64,000 bases of DNA. It comes from Citricoccus sp. CH26A (GTDB taxonomy: Bacteria; Actinomycetota; Actinomycetes; Actinomycetales; Micrococcaceae). Positions within the stretch are counted from its first letter, which is position 1, and the number at the start of each line of letters is the position of its first letter. The stretch is taken from the NCBI RefSeq assembly GCF_000224415.1, contig NZ_AFXQ01000008.1, positions 62,001 to 126,000 of the forward strand, read 5' to 3'. This document shows, one piece after another, positions 44,168-52,538 of the stretch. The notes under the pieces were generated by a model, which worked only from the letters and a program-made list of their open reading frames with translations, was not told where the DNA came from and made no database searches. The position numbers were made by a program, and so were the translations under genes.

Positions 44168-44791
44168 GTGGCGGGAATCGTCGGAGAGATCGCCTTCCAC
44201 GGGGACAAGGCCGACCTGGCCACGGTGTGCAGCATGGCCGAGGCCCAGACCCATGCCCCGTACGGATTCGGGACGAGCAGCTGGGGGTGGGTCGCCCTGG
44301 GACATCAGCGCCACGGGGCCTCGCCCGCACCCCACGGCGCGGCCCAGCCCCTCGCGGATGACCGCCTCGGCCTCGGACTCGTGCTCGCCGGGGAGGTCGC
44401 CAATCGCGAGTCGCTGCGGGAGGAATTGGACGGGGACTTCCCCTTCCGCGGCACAGGGGGCGCCGAGGTCGCCCTGGCCGCCTATCACCGGTGGGGGGAA
44501 CGCTTCGCGGCGCGGCTCGAGGGGTCGTTCGCCCTGGCGGTCGTGGACGCGTTCAGGGAGAAGGTCCTGCTGACCCGGGACGCGGACGGGACCATGCCCC
44601 TCTACCTCGCGCGGGGCCCAGGCCTCGTGCGCTTCGCCTCCGCCACCGAGTCCCTGCACGCCGTCAGCGGGCCGTACCCCTCGAACGGGGTCCACCCGGT
44701 CCCGCCGGGCACCGTCCTCCTGTTCGAGCCCTCGGGGCGTTCCGTCACGAGGGTGCTCGGGGATCAGGACGCGCAGGGAGTGGATGCCTGA
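44168..44791 (+). CDS. stand-alone class II glutamine-amidotransferase-like protein without catalytic residues
   Basis: The protein has 207 residues from the GTG at 44168. It aligns along its whole length with the N-terminal glutaminase domain of AsnB-type asparagine synthetases: ALGHQRHGAS for the LGHRRLSI motif, QPLADDRLGLGLVLAGEVAN for the QPM-NGEIYN region, EVALAAYHRWGERFAARLEG, and LLTRDADGTMPLY for the RDRxGxKPLYY motif. The catalytic Cys after Met is Ala (MAGIVG), the oxyanion Asn of NGE is Ala74, and the conserved Asp of SDTE is Gly98. It therefore should not hydrolyse glutamine. No synthetase domain follows. It may have become a binding or regulatory protein. Confidence 0.75.
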   Translation: MAGIVGEIAFHGDKADLATVCSMAEAQTHAPYGFGTSSWGWVALGHQRHGASPAPHGAAQPLADDRLGLGLVLAGEVANRESLREELDGDFPFRGTGGAEVALAAYHRWGERFAARLEGSFALAVVDAFREKVLLTRDADGTMPLYLARGPGLVRFASATESLHAVSGPYPSNGVHPVPPGTVLLFEPSGRSVTRVLGDQDAQGVDA

Positions 44792-44818
44792 CGGCCGGCC
44801 CGCCCGTGCCGGCCGCGG

Positions 44819-46336
44819 TCAGCCGGCGGCCGGCACCCAGAGCATGGTGGCGACGGCCCAGAGCAGGATGCACGCCAGCACGTAGGGCATGGTGACGCGC
44901 AGCATGTTGCCCCGCGTCACGGTCGGCCCCGGCGTGTCCGCGCGCTGGTGCGAGAGGGCCAGCAGGTACGCCAGCTCGATGCGCGCCGGGCTCGTCAGCG
45001 TCCCCAGTCCGGCCGCCGCGTTCTGGGAGGCCATCACCCACAGGGGGTCCACGCCCAGGGCGTGTGCCGAGGCCGTCTGGGTGCCGCCGAACATCGAGTT
45101 GGCGCCGGTGTTGGAGGCGGTGATGTATCCGCCCAGCCCGCCGATCCACGGCACCAGCAGCAGGTAACCCGCGCCCAGGACGGTCAGCGCCCCGGCCAGG
45201 GACTGGGCCAGCCCGCCCCCGGAGACCGCGTAGCCCAGCAGCAGGTACAGGGCGGTGGGCACGGCGGTGCCCCGCCACATCCGCCAGGTCTCCCCGGGCA
45301 ACCGCACCCGGTGGTCGCGGTCGAGGGACAGCACCACGATGCCGCTGAGGGCCCCGGCCGTGGACCACAGGGCCGGCGACCCGATGACCGCGCCCAGGGC
45401 TCCCGGCAGGAGGAACCGCTCCACCATCTGCCCGGCGATGGTCCCGATCAGCAGCACCAGGTAGGGCGTCAGGGCCCGCCACGGGGTGGGGCCCAGCCGT
45501 CCCCGGTTGATCACCAGGGCCCAGAGGGCGGACATCAGCAGGGACCCGACGGCGCCCGCCACGGCGGTGCCCAGCAGCAGGTTCGCGCCGAGCACGAGGC
45601 CGGCCAGGGCCAGTCCGGAGACCAGGCCGGTGGCGATCCACACGGCATAGGCGGAGCGGGGCAGGCCGGCGCGGCCGGCCCGGCCGGGCTCGCGCCCTCC
45701 CGCCGTGTCCCCGGCGCCCCTCCGGGCCAGCTCGGCGGCACCACGGCCTGCCACGACCGCGGCCACCGCACCGGAACCGGCGAACGCCAGGACGTTGAAC
45801 ACCCCGGAGGCCAGGCCGAGGTCCAGCAGCGATACCCCGGCGATCCCCGACCCGAGCAGGGTGCCCGGGGCCATGGAGCCCCACGGGGCCACGGCCAGTC
45901 CGAGCAGTGCCAGCGTGGCGGCGCGCACGGGGGTGAAGCCGAGGGAGAGCAACAGGGGCAGGCCGATCATGACGGACACCCCGAAACCGGTCACCGACTC
46001 CAGGAACGGCACCACCCCGGACACCATCAGCAGGGCCGAGGCCACCGTGGGACCACCGCCGGCCGAGAGCCAGCCGGCGATGCGCTGCTGCGCGCCGCCG
46101 CGGTCCATGACCCGGGAGAGCAGGATGCCACCGGCGATGATGCCCAGCACCTCCACCAGCGTGCCCATCCCCGCGGCGAACGCTCCGGCCAGCTCGGCCG
46201 GGGCCGTGCGGAACCACAACAGCCCGGCCAGCAGGGCGGTCACCAGGCCGGTCCCCGGAGCCACCCAGGCCGGGACCGGCACCACGAGCAGGGCCAGGGT
46301 CAGCACGATGGGCAGCGCGGCCATGAACACGTCCAC
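44819..46336 (-). CDS. L-lactate permease (LctP) family transporter
   Basis: The protein has 505 residues and about 13 membrane helices. LctP-like features are VVPFLESVTGFGVSVMIGLPLL, LGLAVAPWGSMAPGT, YITASNTGANSMFGGTQ and MASQNAAAGLGTLTSPAR. These proteins import lactate or glycolate with protons. The GTG at 46336 is used because GGAGG lies 5 nt upstream; longer frames are Pro/Gly-rich and run through palindromic DNA. No lactate dehydrogenase gene is adjacent, so the substrate is open. It is convergent with the amidotransferase-like gene. Confidence 0.82.
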   Translation of the reverse strand: MDVFMAALPIVLTLALLVVPVPAWVAPGTGLVTALLAGLLWFRTAPAELAGAFAAGMGTLVEVLGIIAGGILLSRVMDRGGAQQRIAGWLSAGGGPTVASALLMVSGVVPFLESVTGFGVSVMIGLPLLLSLGFTPVRAATLALLGLAVAPWGSMAPGTLLGSGIAGVSLLDLGLASGVFNVLAFAGSGAVAAVVAGRGAAELARRGAGDTAGGREPGRAGRAGLPRSAYAVWIATGLVSGLALAGLVLGANLLLGTAVAGAVGSLLMSALWALVINRGRLGPTPWRALTPYLVLLIGTIAGQMVERFLLPGALGAVIGSPALWSTAGALSGIVVLSLDRDHRVRLPGETWRMWRGTAVPTALYLLLGYAVSGGGLAQSLAGALTVLGAGYLLLVPWIGGLGGYITASNTGANSMFGGTQTASAHALGVDPLWVMASQNAAAGLGTLTSPARIELAYLLALSHQRADTPGPTVTRGNMLRVTMPYVLACILLWAVATMLWVPAAG

Positions 46337-46424
46337 CGCAGCCTCCGTCCCCTCCTGCCATCCCTGCAGGTCCGTCCATGTGGCGGGCGGGCCGAGCGCC
46401 GCCCCCGGGAATGCTACCGGTCCA

Positions 46425-46464
46425 CCCGGACTCCGGGTGCCCCGTAGTCCTCCCGGAGTCCGGG
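46425..46464. promoter_or_regulatory. long inverted repeat between the permease and ABC genes
   Basis: CCCGGACTCCGGG (46425-46437) is mirrored exactly by CCCGGAGTCCGGG (46452-46464). Each 13-mer is itself nearly palindromic. It lies 88 bp upstream of the permease start and could be a dual operator in this divergent promoter region. Confidence 0.5.
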
Positions 46465-46474
46465 ACACCCCCGA

Positions 46475-46492
46475 GTCATCCCGGAGGATGAC
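46475..46492. promoter_or_regulatory. palindrome GTCATCC-N4-GGATGAC upstream of the ABC operon
   Basis: A perfect 7-bp inverted repeat is centred about 77 bp upstream of the ABC ATPase start. A close relative (GTCCTCC-N3-GGATGAC) precedes the response regulator at 42191-42207, and GGATGAC precedes the kinase gene. Confidence 0.5.
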
Positions 46493-46560
46493 CCGGATCC
46501 ACCCCGGAACGGCACCCCAGAACGATCCGCGTGCCCCGTCGGGCGGCCAGAGTGGATGTC

Positions 46561-47403
46561 ATGAACCCCACGACTGACCTCACCGCGAGCGTGCCCGCCC
46601 CCTCCGGACCCCCCGCCACCGACTCCTCCGCCACCAGCAGGTCCGCCGGCGCCACCGCACCGTCGTCGGGGGCCGCCGCGACGGCGGTCTCCGCGCGCGG
46701 CCTGGTCAAGACCTATGGCCGGGGCGAGGCCGCCGTCCGCGCGCTGGCCGGTGTGGACGTCGACTTCGCCGCCGGGCGCTTCACCGCGATCATGGGCCCC
46801 TCCGGTTCGGGCAAGTCGACCCTCATGCACTGCCTGGCCGGACTGGACACCGCGGACGCGGGCCGGATCGTCCTGGGCGGCCAGGAGATCACCGGTCTCG
46901 GTGACACCGCGCTGACCCGGTTGCGCCGGGACCGGATCGGGTTCGTCTTCCAGGCCTTCAACCTGGTCCCCACCCTGACGGCGGAGCAGAACATCGTGCT
47001 GCCGCTGGACCTGGCCGGGAGGCCGGTGGACCGGGACTGGCTCGCCGACGTCGTGGGGATCCTCGGTCTCGGCGACCGGCTCGGGCACAAGCCGCACGAG
47101 CTCTCCGGCGGCCAGCAGCAGCGCGTGGCCGTGGCCCGGGCACTGCTCACCCGCCCGGACGTGGTGTTCGGCGACGAGCCGACCGGCAACCTGGACTCCG
47201 CCACGGGGGCCGAGGTGCTCTCCCTGCTGCGCCGGTCCTCCCGGGAGATGGGCCAGACCGTCATCATGGTCACCCACGACCCGGTGGCCGCCTCCTACGC
47301 GGACCGCGTCGTGCTCCTCGAGGACGGACGGCTGGCCGGCGAGATCAGCGATCCGACCCCCGAGAACGTGCTGGCCTCCCTGGCGAAGCTGGGGGTGGCC
47401 TGA
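46561..47403 (+). CDS. MacB/LolD-type ABC transporter ATP-binding protein
   Basis: The protein has 280 residues. A Ser/Ala/Thr-rich N-terminal stretch of about 45 residues precedes a canonical ATPase: Walker A GPSGSGKST, Q-loop FVFQAFNLVPTLT, signature LSGGQQQRVAVARAL, Walker B VVFGDEPTGNLDS and the H-loop in MVTHDP. It powers the FtsX-type permease encoded 3 bp downstream. The ATG at 46561 has CAGAGT 7 nt before it, suggesting leaderless expression. The longer frame (46531) would overlap this element. Confidence 0.9.
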   Translation: MNPTTDLTASVPAPSGPPATDSSATSRSAGATAPSSGAAATAVSARGLVKTYGRGEAAVRALAGVDVDFAAGRFTAIMGPSGSGKSTLMHCLAGLDTADAGRIVLGGQEITGLGDTALTRLRRDRIGFVFQAFNLVPTLTAEQNIVLPLDLAGRPVDRDWLADVVGILGLGDRLGHKPHELSGGQQQRVAVARALLTRPDVVFGDEPTGNLDSATGAEVLSLLRRSSREMGQTVIMVTHDPVAASYADRVVLLEDGRLAGEISDPTPENVLASLAKLGVA

Positions 47404-47406
47404 GCC

Positions 47407-50094
47407 ATGCTCACGCTCGCACTCTCGCAACTGAGGGACCAGCCGCGCCGGTACGTCTCGGTGCTGCTGGCCATCGTCATCGGGGTCACCTTCCTGGCCT
47501 CCGCCCTCCTTGTGGGTTCCTCGTCGACCGCCAGCCTGCGCAACTCCCTGGGCGCCACCTACTCCCGCGCCGATCTCGTCATCGCCCCCGCCCCCGACGC
47601 CGGTTTCGAGACCCGGGAGGAACTGGCCGCGGCGGCCGGTACGTCCGCGGAGCCGGGCCCGCTGCAGGACGTGGACGGCGTCCGGGAGGCCTACCCGCAC
47701 GTCCTCACGCCCGTGGGCGTCAAGCGCCCGGCGGACCGGCAGGGCGCGGGCACGTGGGGTCCGACCACGGACTACGCGCAGGTGGCCAGCGTCCCGCAGG
47801 ACCCGTCCCTGGTCCCCGAGGACCTCGTGGCGGGCCGCTACCCGGCCGCCGGGTCGGCCTCCGAGATCGTCCTGGACGAGCGCACCGCCCGGGACTTCGG
47901 GCTCGACGTCGGCTCCGGCACCTTCCTGATGTCCGGGACGACGGCCTACGCTCCCGGTCGCAAGGTCACCGTGGTCGGGCTCGCCGAGGTCTCCCAGGAC
48001 CCGAACGCCATCGGCGCCATCCAGGTCCGCGGCGACGAAGCCCTGACCGTTCAGCTCACGGCCGACTCCCTGGTCGCGGCCCTGCCCGATGACGCCGCCG
48101 GCGCGCTCAGCACCGAGGAGCAGGCCGCTGAGGCGGAGATCGCCGAGGCCATGACCGCACGGTACGCCGAGCACGTGCTGGTCCGCCTCGAGCCCGGGGC
48201 CAACCGTGACGCGGTCGCGGCCGCCCTGCAGGACGCCGCCGACGCCGAGGGGCTGGCCGTCACCGTGGCCACCCCGGACGTGCAGGCGCAGCGGCAGATG
48301 GCGCAGATGACGGGCTCCGACGTCTTCGTCTGGGTGCTGGGGGCGTTCGCCGCCATCGCCCTGCTGGTCACCGCCCTGGTCATCGCCAACACCTTCTCCG
48401 TGCTCGTGGCCCAGCGGTCCCGGGACCTGGCCCTGCAGCGCGCCCTGGGCGCCTCGCGGCGGCAGGTCCGCGGCTCCGTGCTGGCCGAGGCTGGGATCGT
48501 GGGACTGGCCGGGGGCGTGCTCGGCGTCGCCGTGGCCTGCGGCCTGGTCGCCGTGCTCGTCGCCTGGGGCGCCACCAACGAGGGCTTCGGCTTCCTGACC
48601 TTCGAGGCCACCTCCCGGGACCTCATCGTCTCGATCGCCGTGGGCGTGCTGCTGACCGTGATCGCCTCCTCCTCGGCCGCCGTCGCCGCCACCCGGGTCT
48701 CCCCGCTCGAGGCGATGCGCCCGCGGGAGGACGCCGCCCTGGGCAACCGGGCCGGCGTCGTGCGCCTGGTGGCCGGTGCCCTGCTGCTCGTGGCTGGTGC
48801 CGCGGGGCTGGTCTGGGGTGCCGCGAACGTCAACCTGGGGGTCGCCGTCGCCGGCGGGGCCCTGTCCTTCGTGGGCGTGCTGATGCTGGCGGTGCTGTTC
48901 GTCCCCGCCGTCGTGTCCGTGATGGGCCGGGCGGCACGCCCGGCCGGGGTACCCGGGCGGATGGCCCGGCTCAACGCGGTGCGCAATCCCGGACGGACCG
49001 CGGCCACCGCGGCCGCGCTGCTGATCGGCACCACCCTGGTGGCCATGATGCTGACCGGTGGCCGTACCGCGCAGGTGCAGATGGACACCATCTTCCGAGC
49101 CGAGTTCCCGGTCGACCTGCAGGTCGGGCTGGCCGCCGACGGCGGTGCCGCCGAACGCGATCGGGTCGCCGCCCTGGACGGCGTGGGCGCCGCGGTGCTG
49201 TTGCTGCCCGCGGGCACCGCCGACGTCGAGGACAACCCCGCGGCCGTGTACGCCGCCGACCCCACGCAGCTGCGCGAGGTCGTGGCCGGGTTGCCGGTCG
49301 GCGAGGCGGAGCGCCTGGGCGAGCCCGGCACCGTCCTGGTGCCGAACACCGTGGAGTCCGGGACCCTGACGGTGAGCGGGCCGGAGGGGTCCCGGCAGTT
49401 CGACACCGTCCTGAGCGCCTCCTCCGCCCTGGTGCCGGTGATCTCCCTCGAGGATGCCCGGGCCCTGGGCCTGGAGCCGGGGACCGGTGCGGGGACGACC
49501 GCCGGCTCCGGGGAGGTGGAGGCCACCCCGCAGCTGTGGCTGCAGGCCGGGGAGAACATCACCCTCGACGGCCTGCAGGAGCTGAACACGGCGGTGGCCC
49601 AGGCCGCCGGGGTGAACCAGGAACAGGTCAGCGGCGAACTGGCCGTGCGGCTGCTGTTCACCGTGATCATCGACGGCATGCTCATGGTCGTCACGGCCCT
49701 GCTGGCGGTCTCGGTGCTCATCGCCCTGATCGGCGTGGCCAACACCCTGTCCCTGTCCGCCATCGAGCGCACCCGGGAGAACTCCCTGATGCGGGCCCTC
49801 GGCCTGACCCGCGGCGGGTTGCGCGGCATGCTCGCCCTGGAGGCGGTGCTGATCTCCGGGGTGGCGGCCCTCATCGGCAGCACGCTGGGCACCGTCTACG
49901 GCGGCTTCGGCGCCCACACGGTGTTCGGGGAGATGGCCGCCGGCATCGGCCAGTCGGTCGTCTGGCCGGCCGTGCCGTGGCCCGAGCTCGGACTGATCGT
50001 GCTGGTCTCGGTGGCCGCCGGGCTGCTCGCCTCCGTGGCACCGTCCCGGCGGGCCGTCCGGCTCTCCCCGGTGCAGGGGCTGGCCACGACCTGA
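47407..50094 (+). CDS. FtsX-family ABC transporter permease
   Basis: The protein has 895 residues. It opens with QLRDQPRRYVSVLLAIVIGVTFLA (first helix), then a large extracellular MacB-like domain, then three helices ending in the FtsX motif LALQRALGASRRQVRGSVL. A second set follows (RLNAVRNPGRTAATAAALLIG, another external domain, and ENSLMRALGLTRGGLRGML), as in double-FtsX permeases. Such transporters move antimicrobial peptides, lipids or lipoproteins, or transmit force to cell-wall enzymes. It forms a two-gene operon with the ATPase and is a likely target of the two-component system at 40839-42956. Confidence 0.88.
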   Translation: MLTLALSQLRDQPRRYVSVLLAIVIGVTFLASALLVGSSSTASLRNSLGATYSRADLVIAPAPDAGFETREELAAAAGTSAEPGPLQDVDGVREAYPHVLTPVGVKRPADRQGAGTWGPTTDYAQVASVPQDPSLVPEDLVAGRYPAAGSASEIVLDERTARDFGLDVGSGTFLMSGTTAYAPGRKVTVVGLAEVSQDPNAIGAIQVRGDEALTVQLTADSLVAALPDDAAGALSTEEQAAEAEIAEAMTARYAEHVLVRLEPGANRDAVAAALQDAADAEGLAVTVATPDVQAQRQMAQMTGSDVFVWVLGAFAAIALLVTALVIANTFSVLVAQRSRDLALQRALGASRRQVRGSVLAEAGIVGLAGGVLGVAVACGLVAVLVAWGATNEGFGFLTFEATSRDLIVSIAVGVLLTVIASSSAAVAATRVSPLEAMRPREDAALGNRAGVVRLVAGALLLVAGAAGLVWGAANVNLGVAVAGGALSFVGVLMLAVLFVPAVVSVMGRAARPAGVPGRMARLNAVRNPGRTAATAAALLIGTTLVAMMLTGGRTAQVQMDTIFRAEFPVDLQVGLAADGGAAERDRVAALDGVGAAVLLLPAGTADVEDNPAAVYAADPTQLREVVAGLPVGEAERLGEPGTVLVPNTVESGTLTVSGPEGSRQFDTVLSASSALVPVISLEDARALGLEPGTGAGTTAGSGEVEATPQLWLQAGENITLDGLQELNTAVAQAAGVNQEQVSGELAVRLLFTVIIDGMLMVVTALLAVSVLIALIGVANTLSLSAIERTRENSLMRALGLTRGGLRGMLALEAVLISGVAALIGSTLGTVYGGFGAHTVFGEMAAGIGQSVVWPAVPWPELGLIVLVSVAAGLLASVAPSRRAVRLSPVQGLATT

Positions 50095-50218
50095 TCGGCC
50101 GGTGCGCACGATCGGAGTCGACCCTGGGACCCGCGCGGTCCTAGGGTCGGCTCCATGAGCACCGGACCCGCAGGCCGACGCGATGCCCTCCGGGCTGGGC
50201 GACCGGGCCTGCCGCGGG

Positions 50219-50247
50219 GTGACAGGGGATACGGCGCGGCCCACACT
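50219..50247 (+). promoter_or_regulatory. promoter of the araC-type gene (GTGACA-17-CACACT)
   Basis: A -35-like GTGACA (50219-50224), a 17-bp spacer and a -10-like CACACT (50242-50247) end 6 nt before the GTG at 50254. This fits a leaderless transcript. Confidence 0.5.
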
Positions 50248-50253
50248 GGAGCG

Positions 50254-51081
50254 GTGAGGGACCAACGCCTCGAGCATGATGCCGCCGCCCGGCGCGCCGT
50301 CAGCTTCATCACGGAACGGGCCGCTGAACCGATCACGGTGGCGGACATGGCCGATGCCGCCGGTTACAGCCCGTTCCACTTCACGCGCCTGTTCGCGGAC
50401 CGCGTCCGCGTCACCCCGAACCGGTTCCTGGCCGGGGTCCGTTTCCACCGGGCCAAGCAACTGCTGCTGGCCGGGGACGATCCGGTCATCGACATCTGCC
50501 ACGAGGTCGGCTTCTCCTCCCCCGGCACCTTCACCCGCCGGTTCCGTGAGGAGGTGGGCGTGGCGCCGTCCGCCCTGCGGCAGCTGGCGGACGAGCTGTC
50601 CGTCTCGACGCCGGCCCCGTTCACCCTCTACCCGGACGGTGTCACCGAGGCGGACCTCGCCGAGGGCCTGCCGCACCCGGCCACCGGCCTGCTCGGCACG
50701 GTGGACGGAACCGTCCACCTGTCGCCCGGCCTGGGCAGCGGCCCCGGACTGGACGCACTGGTCTGGATCGGCTTCTACCCCACGCCCTCGCCCACCGGGC
50801 TGCCCGTGACCGGCGTCCTGCGCCTCGGTGAGGGCTCGTTCCGGCTGCCCCTGCTGGCCTCGGCCCCCTGGCTGCTGGCAACCGCCGTGCCGGCCACGGC
50901 GGAGCCCCGGGACCACCTGGCCAGCCCGCGCCCCGCCGTCGGGATCCATCCCCGGCCGCTCAGCGGCACCGCCACCGTCCGGCTCGCGCTGGCCCCCGCC
51001 GCCCCGTGGCAGTTCCCGGTGCTCTCCGCCCTGCCGGTGCTCGTGCCGGCACACCACCACTTCCTTAGGAGGACGTCATGA
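50254..51081 (+). CDS. AraC-family regulator with C-terminal effector-like domain
   Basis: The protein has 275 residues from the GTG at 50254. Two helix-turn-helix motifs lie at the N-terminus (ITVADMADAAGYSPFHFTRLF; DPVIDICHEVGFSSPGTFTRRF). A beta-rich domain of about 150 residues follows, with no recognised family. An ATG at 50155 is in frame and has its own TAGGGT, but the 33 extra codons use A or T at the third position far more often than the rest of the gene, so the later start is favoured. The stop overlaps the VOC gene by ATGA. Confidence 0.8.
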   Translation: MRDQRLEHDAAARRAVSFITERAAEPITVADMADAAGYSPFHFTRLFADRVRVTPNRFLAGVRFHRAKQLLLAGDDPVIDICHEVGFSSPGTFTRRFREEVGVAPSALRQLADELSVSTPAPFTLYPDGVTEADLAEGLPHPATGLLGTVDGTVHLSPGLGSGPGLDALVWIGFYPTPSPTGLPVTGVLRLGEGSFRLPLLASAPWLLATAVPATAEPRDHLASPRPAVGIHPRPLSGTATVRLALAPAAPWQFPVLSALPVLVPAHHHFLRRTS

Positions 51082-51914
51082 CCGACCACGTGCCCACCGC
51101 CAACACCGACTCCATCGGCATCAGCCACGGATCACCCGTCTGGGTGGACCTCACCGTCCCCGACCTCGCCGAGGTCAGGCCCTTCTACGAGATCATCTTC
51201 GGGTGGCATTTCGAGGACTACGGCGAGGAGTTCGGCCACTATCACATGATCACCAACGGCGGCGCCCACGTGGGCGGGGCGATGTCCCAGTCCGGGGACG
51301 GGTCCGGACAACCGGCCGCCTGGTCCGTCTACCTCAAGAGCAACGACATCACCCGGTCCCTGGCGGACACCGCCGCGGCCGGCGGGAGCGTGCTCGTGCC
51401 GGCCATGCCGGTGGGCGACCTCGGGCAGATGGGCGTGGTCACCACGCCCGGAGGCGAGGCCCTGGGCGTCTGGCAGAACGGGACGTTCGGCGGCTTCACG
51501 ATGACCCGGACCGTGGGTTCGCCCGTGTGGTTCGAGGTGATGAGCTTCGACTTCGACGCAGACGCCGAGTACTACCGATCCGTCTGGGGCTGGGAGCCGA
51601 CGCCGCTGGACATGGCCTCCGGTGCGGAGGACCCGGGCACCCGCTACGCGAACAACCGTCCCGGGGAGGCGGCCACGGCCGGACTGTGCGAGGCCGACCC
51701 GTCCTGGTTCCCCGAGGGGACGCCGTCCTATTGGCGGGCGTACTTCATCGTGGAGAACGCGGACGAGGCCGCCCGGACGATCACCAGCCTCGGCGGCTCG
51801 GTCCTCGACGGTCCCATGGACACCCCTTTCGGCCGCCTCGCCACGGTGGCCGACCCCGCCGGGGCGAGCTTCCAGATCGCCCAGATGCCCCAGGAGGACC
51901 AGGCCCGCCGGTAG
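51078..51914 (+). CDS. VOC (glyoxalase/bleomycin resistance) superfamily protein
   Basis: The protein has 278 residues with two VOC modules (SPVWVDLTVPDLAEVRPFYEIIFGW; SPVWFEVMSFDFDADAEYYRSVWGWE). It resembles the CFP32/DUF-type tandem-VOC proteins of actinobacteria rather than a known dioxygenase; the metal ligands are not evident. A strong ribosome site (AGGAGGACGTC) and the ATGA overlap tie it to the AraC regulator, which probably controls it. It may bind or detoxify an electrophilic ligand. Confidence 0.8.
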   Translation: MTDHVPTANTDSIGISHGSPVWVDLTVPDLAEVRPFYEIIFGWHFEDYGEEFGHYHMITNGGAHVGGAMSQSGDGSGQPAAWSVYLKSNDITRSLADTAAAGGSVLVPAMPVGDLGQMGVVTTPGGEALGVWQNGTFGGFTMTRTVGSPVWFEVMSFDFDADAEYYRSVWGWEPTPLDMASGAEDPGTRYANNRPGEAATAGLCEADPSWFPEGTPSYWRAYFIVENADEAARTITSLGGSVLDGPMDTPFGRLATVADPAGASFQIAQMPQEDQARR

Positions 51915-51954
51915 GACCTCAGCCGGCCTGGCCGGCGGCGACGTCCGCCACGGC

Positions 51955-52407
51955 TCAGAACGGCCGGCGGCGCAGGATCTCGGGGAACACGGCGGACAAC
52001 AGGGGCGCCACCCCGCAGCCGTCGGGGGCGGCGGGTGCCTTCGGGTCCATCCAGGCCAGTTGGTCGATCTCCGCGTTGGGCTCCGGCACCTCGTTGCGGG
52101 CCAGCGGTCGCAACAGCGCGAAGACCTCAGAGTGCAGGAGGCGCCCGTCCTCGTTGGCCGCGGGGGTGTCGAACCCGCCGAGGTACTCGAGGTCCTCGGC
52201 CGGCACGGCCAGGCCGGTCTCCTCGGCGAGCTCCCGGACGGCGGTCTGGAGCGGGGACTCCTCGTCGCGGTGCTTCCCGCCGGGGAACATGAACATCGTG
52301 GTGCCGGTCTTGCGGACGGTCAGGACCTGCCCGTCGGGCCGGTACAGGACCACGGCGGACACCAGGATCCGGTTCTCGGCCTCGACACCGCCCAGGGGAT
52401 TGCTCAC
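51955..52407 (-). CDS. Nudix hydrolase
   Basis: The protein has 150 residues. The full Nudix box is G44-x5-E50-x7-R58-E59-L-x-E62-E63-x-G65-L, where the glutamates bind Mg2+. The surrounding sequence (VSAVVLYRPDGQVLTVRK, MFMFPGGKHRDEE) is typical of NUDIX proteins of broad nucleoside-diphosphate specificity, such as MutT-like house-cleaning enzymes. The substrate is undefined. It is convergent with the VOC gene. Confidence 0.87.
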   Translation of the reverse strand: MSNPLGGVEAENRILVSAVVLYRPDGQVLTVRKTGTTMFMFPGGKHRDEESPLQTAVRELAEETGLAVPAEDLEYLGGFDTPAANEDGRLLHSEVFALLRPLARNEVPEPNAEIDQLAWMDPKAPAAPDGCGVAPLLSAVFPEILRRRPF

Positions 52408-52525
52408 GGGACCATCTTCTCCCGTTCGCGGGGGAAACGGCGCAGATGACGGACCCTGGCGTGTTGGCGGTCCGGGCCGAGGCGGACGGCCCGTCAGGGC
52501 GTGGCGGCCGGGCGCGGGCCGGTCC

Positions 52526-52531
52526 TAGGGT
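52526..52531 (+). promoter_or_regulatory. -10-like TAGGGT, leaderless promoter
   Basis: TAGGGT ends 7 nt before the GTG at 52539. The sequence CTAGGGTGGG is almost the same as that before the kinase gene at 40824-40833. Confidence 0.5.
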
Positions 52532-52538
52532 GGGGACC

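Noticed and set aside
44168-44791. Annotation as a functional asparagine synthetase or glutamine amidotransferase
   Set aside because: The synthetase domain is absent and the Cys, Asn and Asp needed for glutamine hydrolysis are all replaced.
50155-50253. Upstream ATG start for the AraC gene, with its own TAGGGT
   Set aside because: About ten of the 33 codons end in A or T, unlike the rest of the gene. A -35/-10 pair lies within this stretch, so it is more likely promoter DNA. It remains a possible alternative.
46414-51060. Very long minus-strand frame across the ABC operon and the AraC gene
   Set aside because: It is a shadow of the ABC ATPase, permease and AraC genes. Its composition is His/Gln/Gly-rich, as expected from reverse-complement reading.
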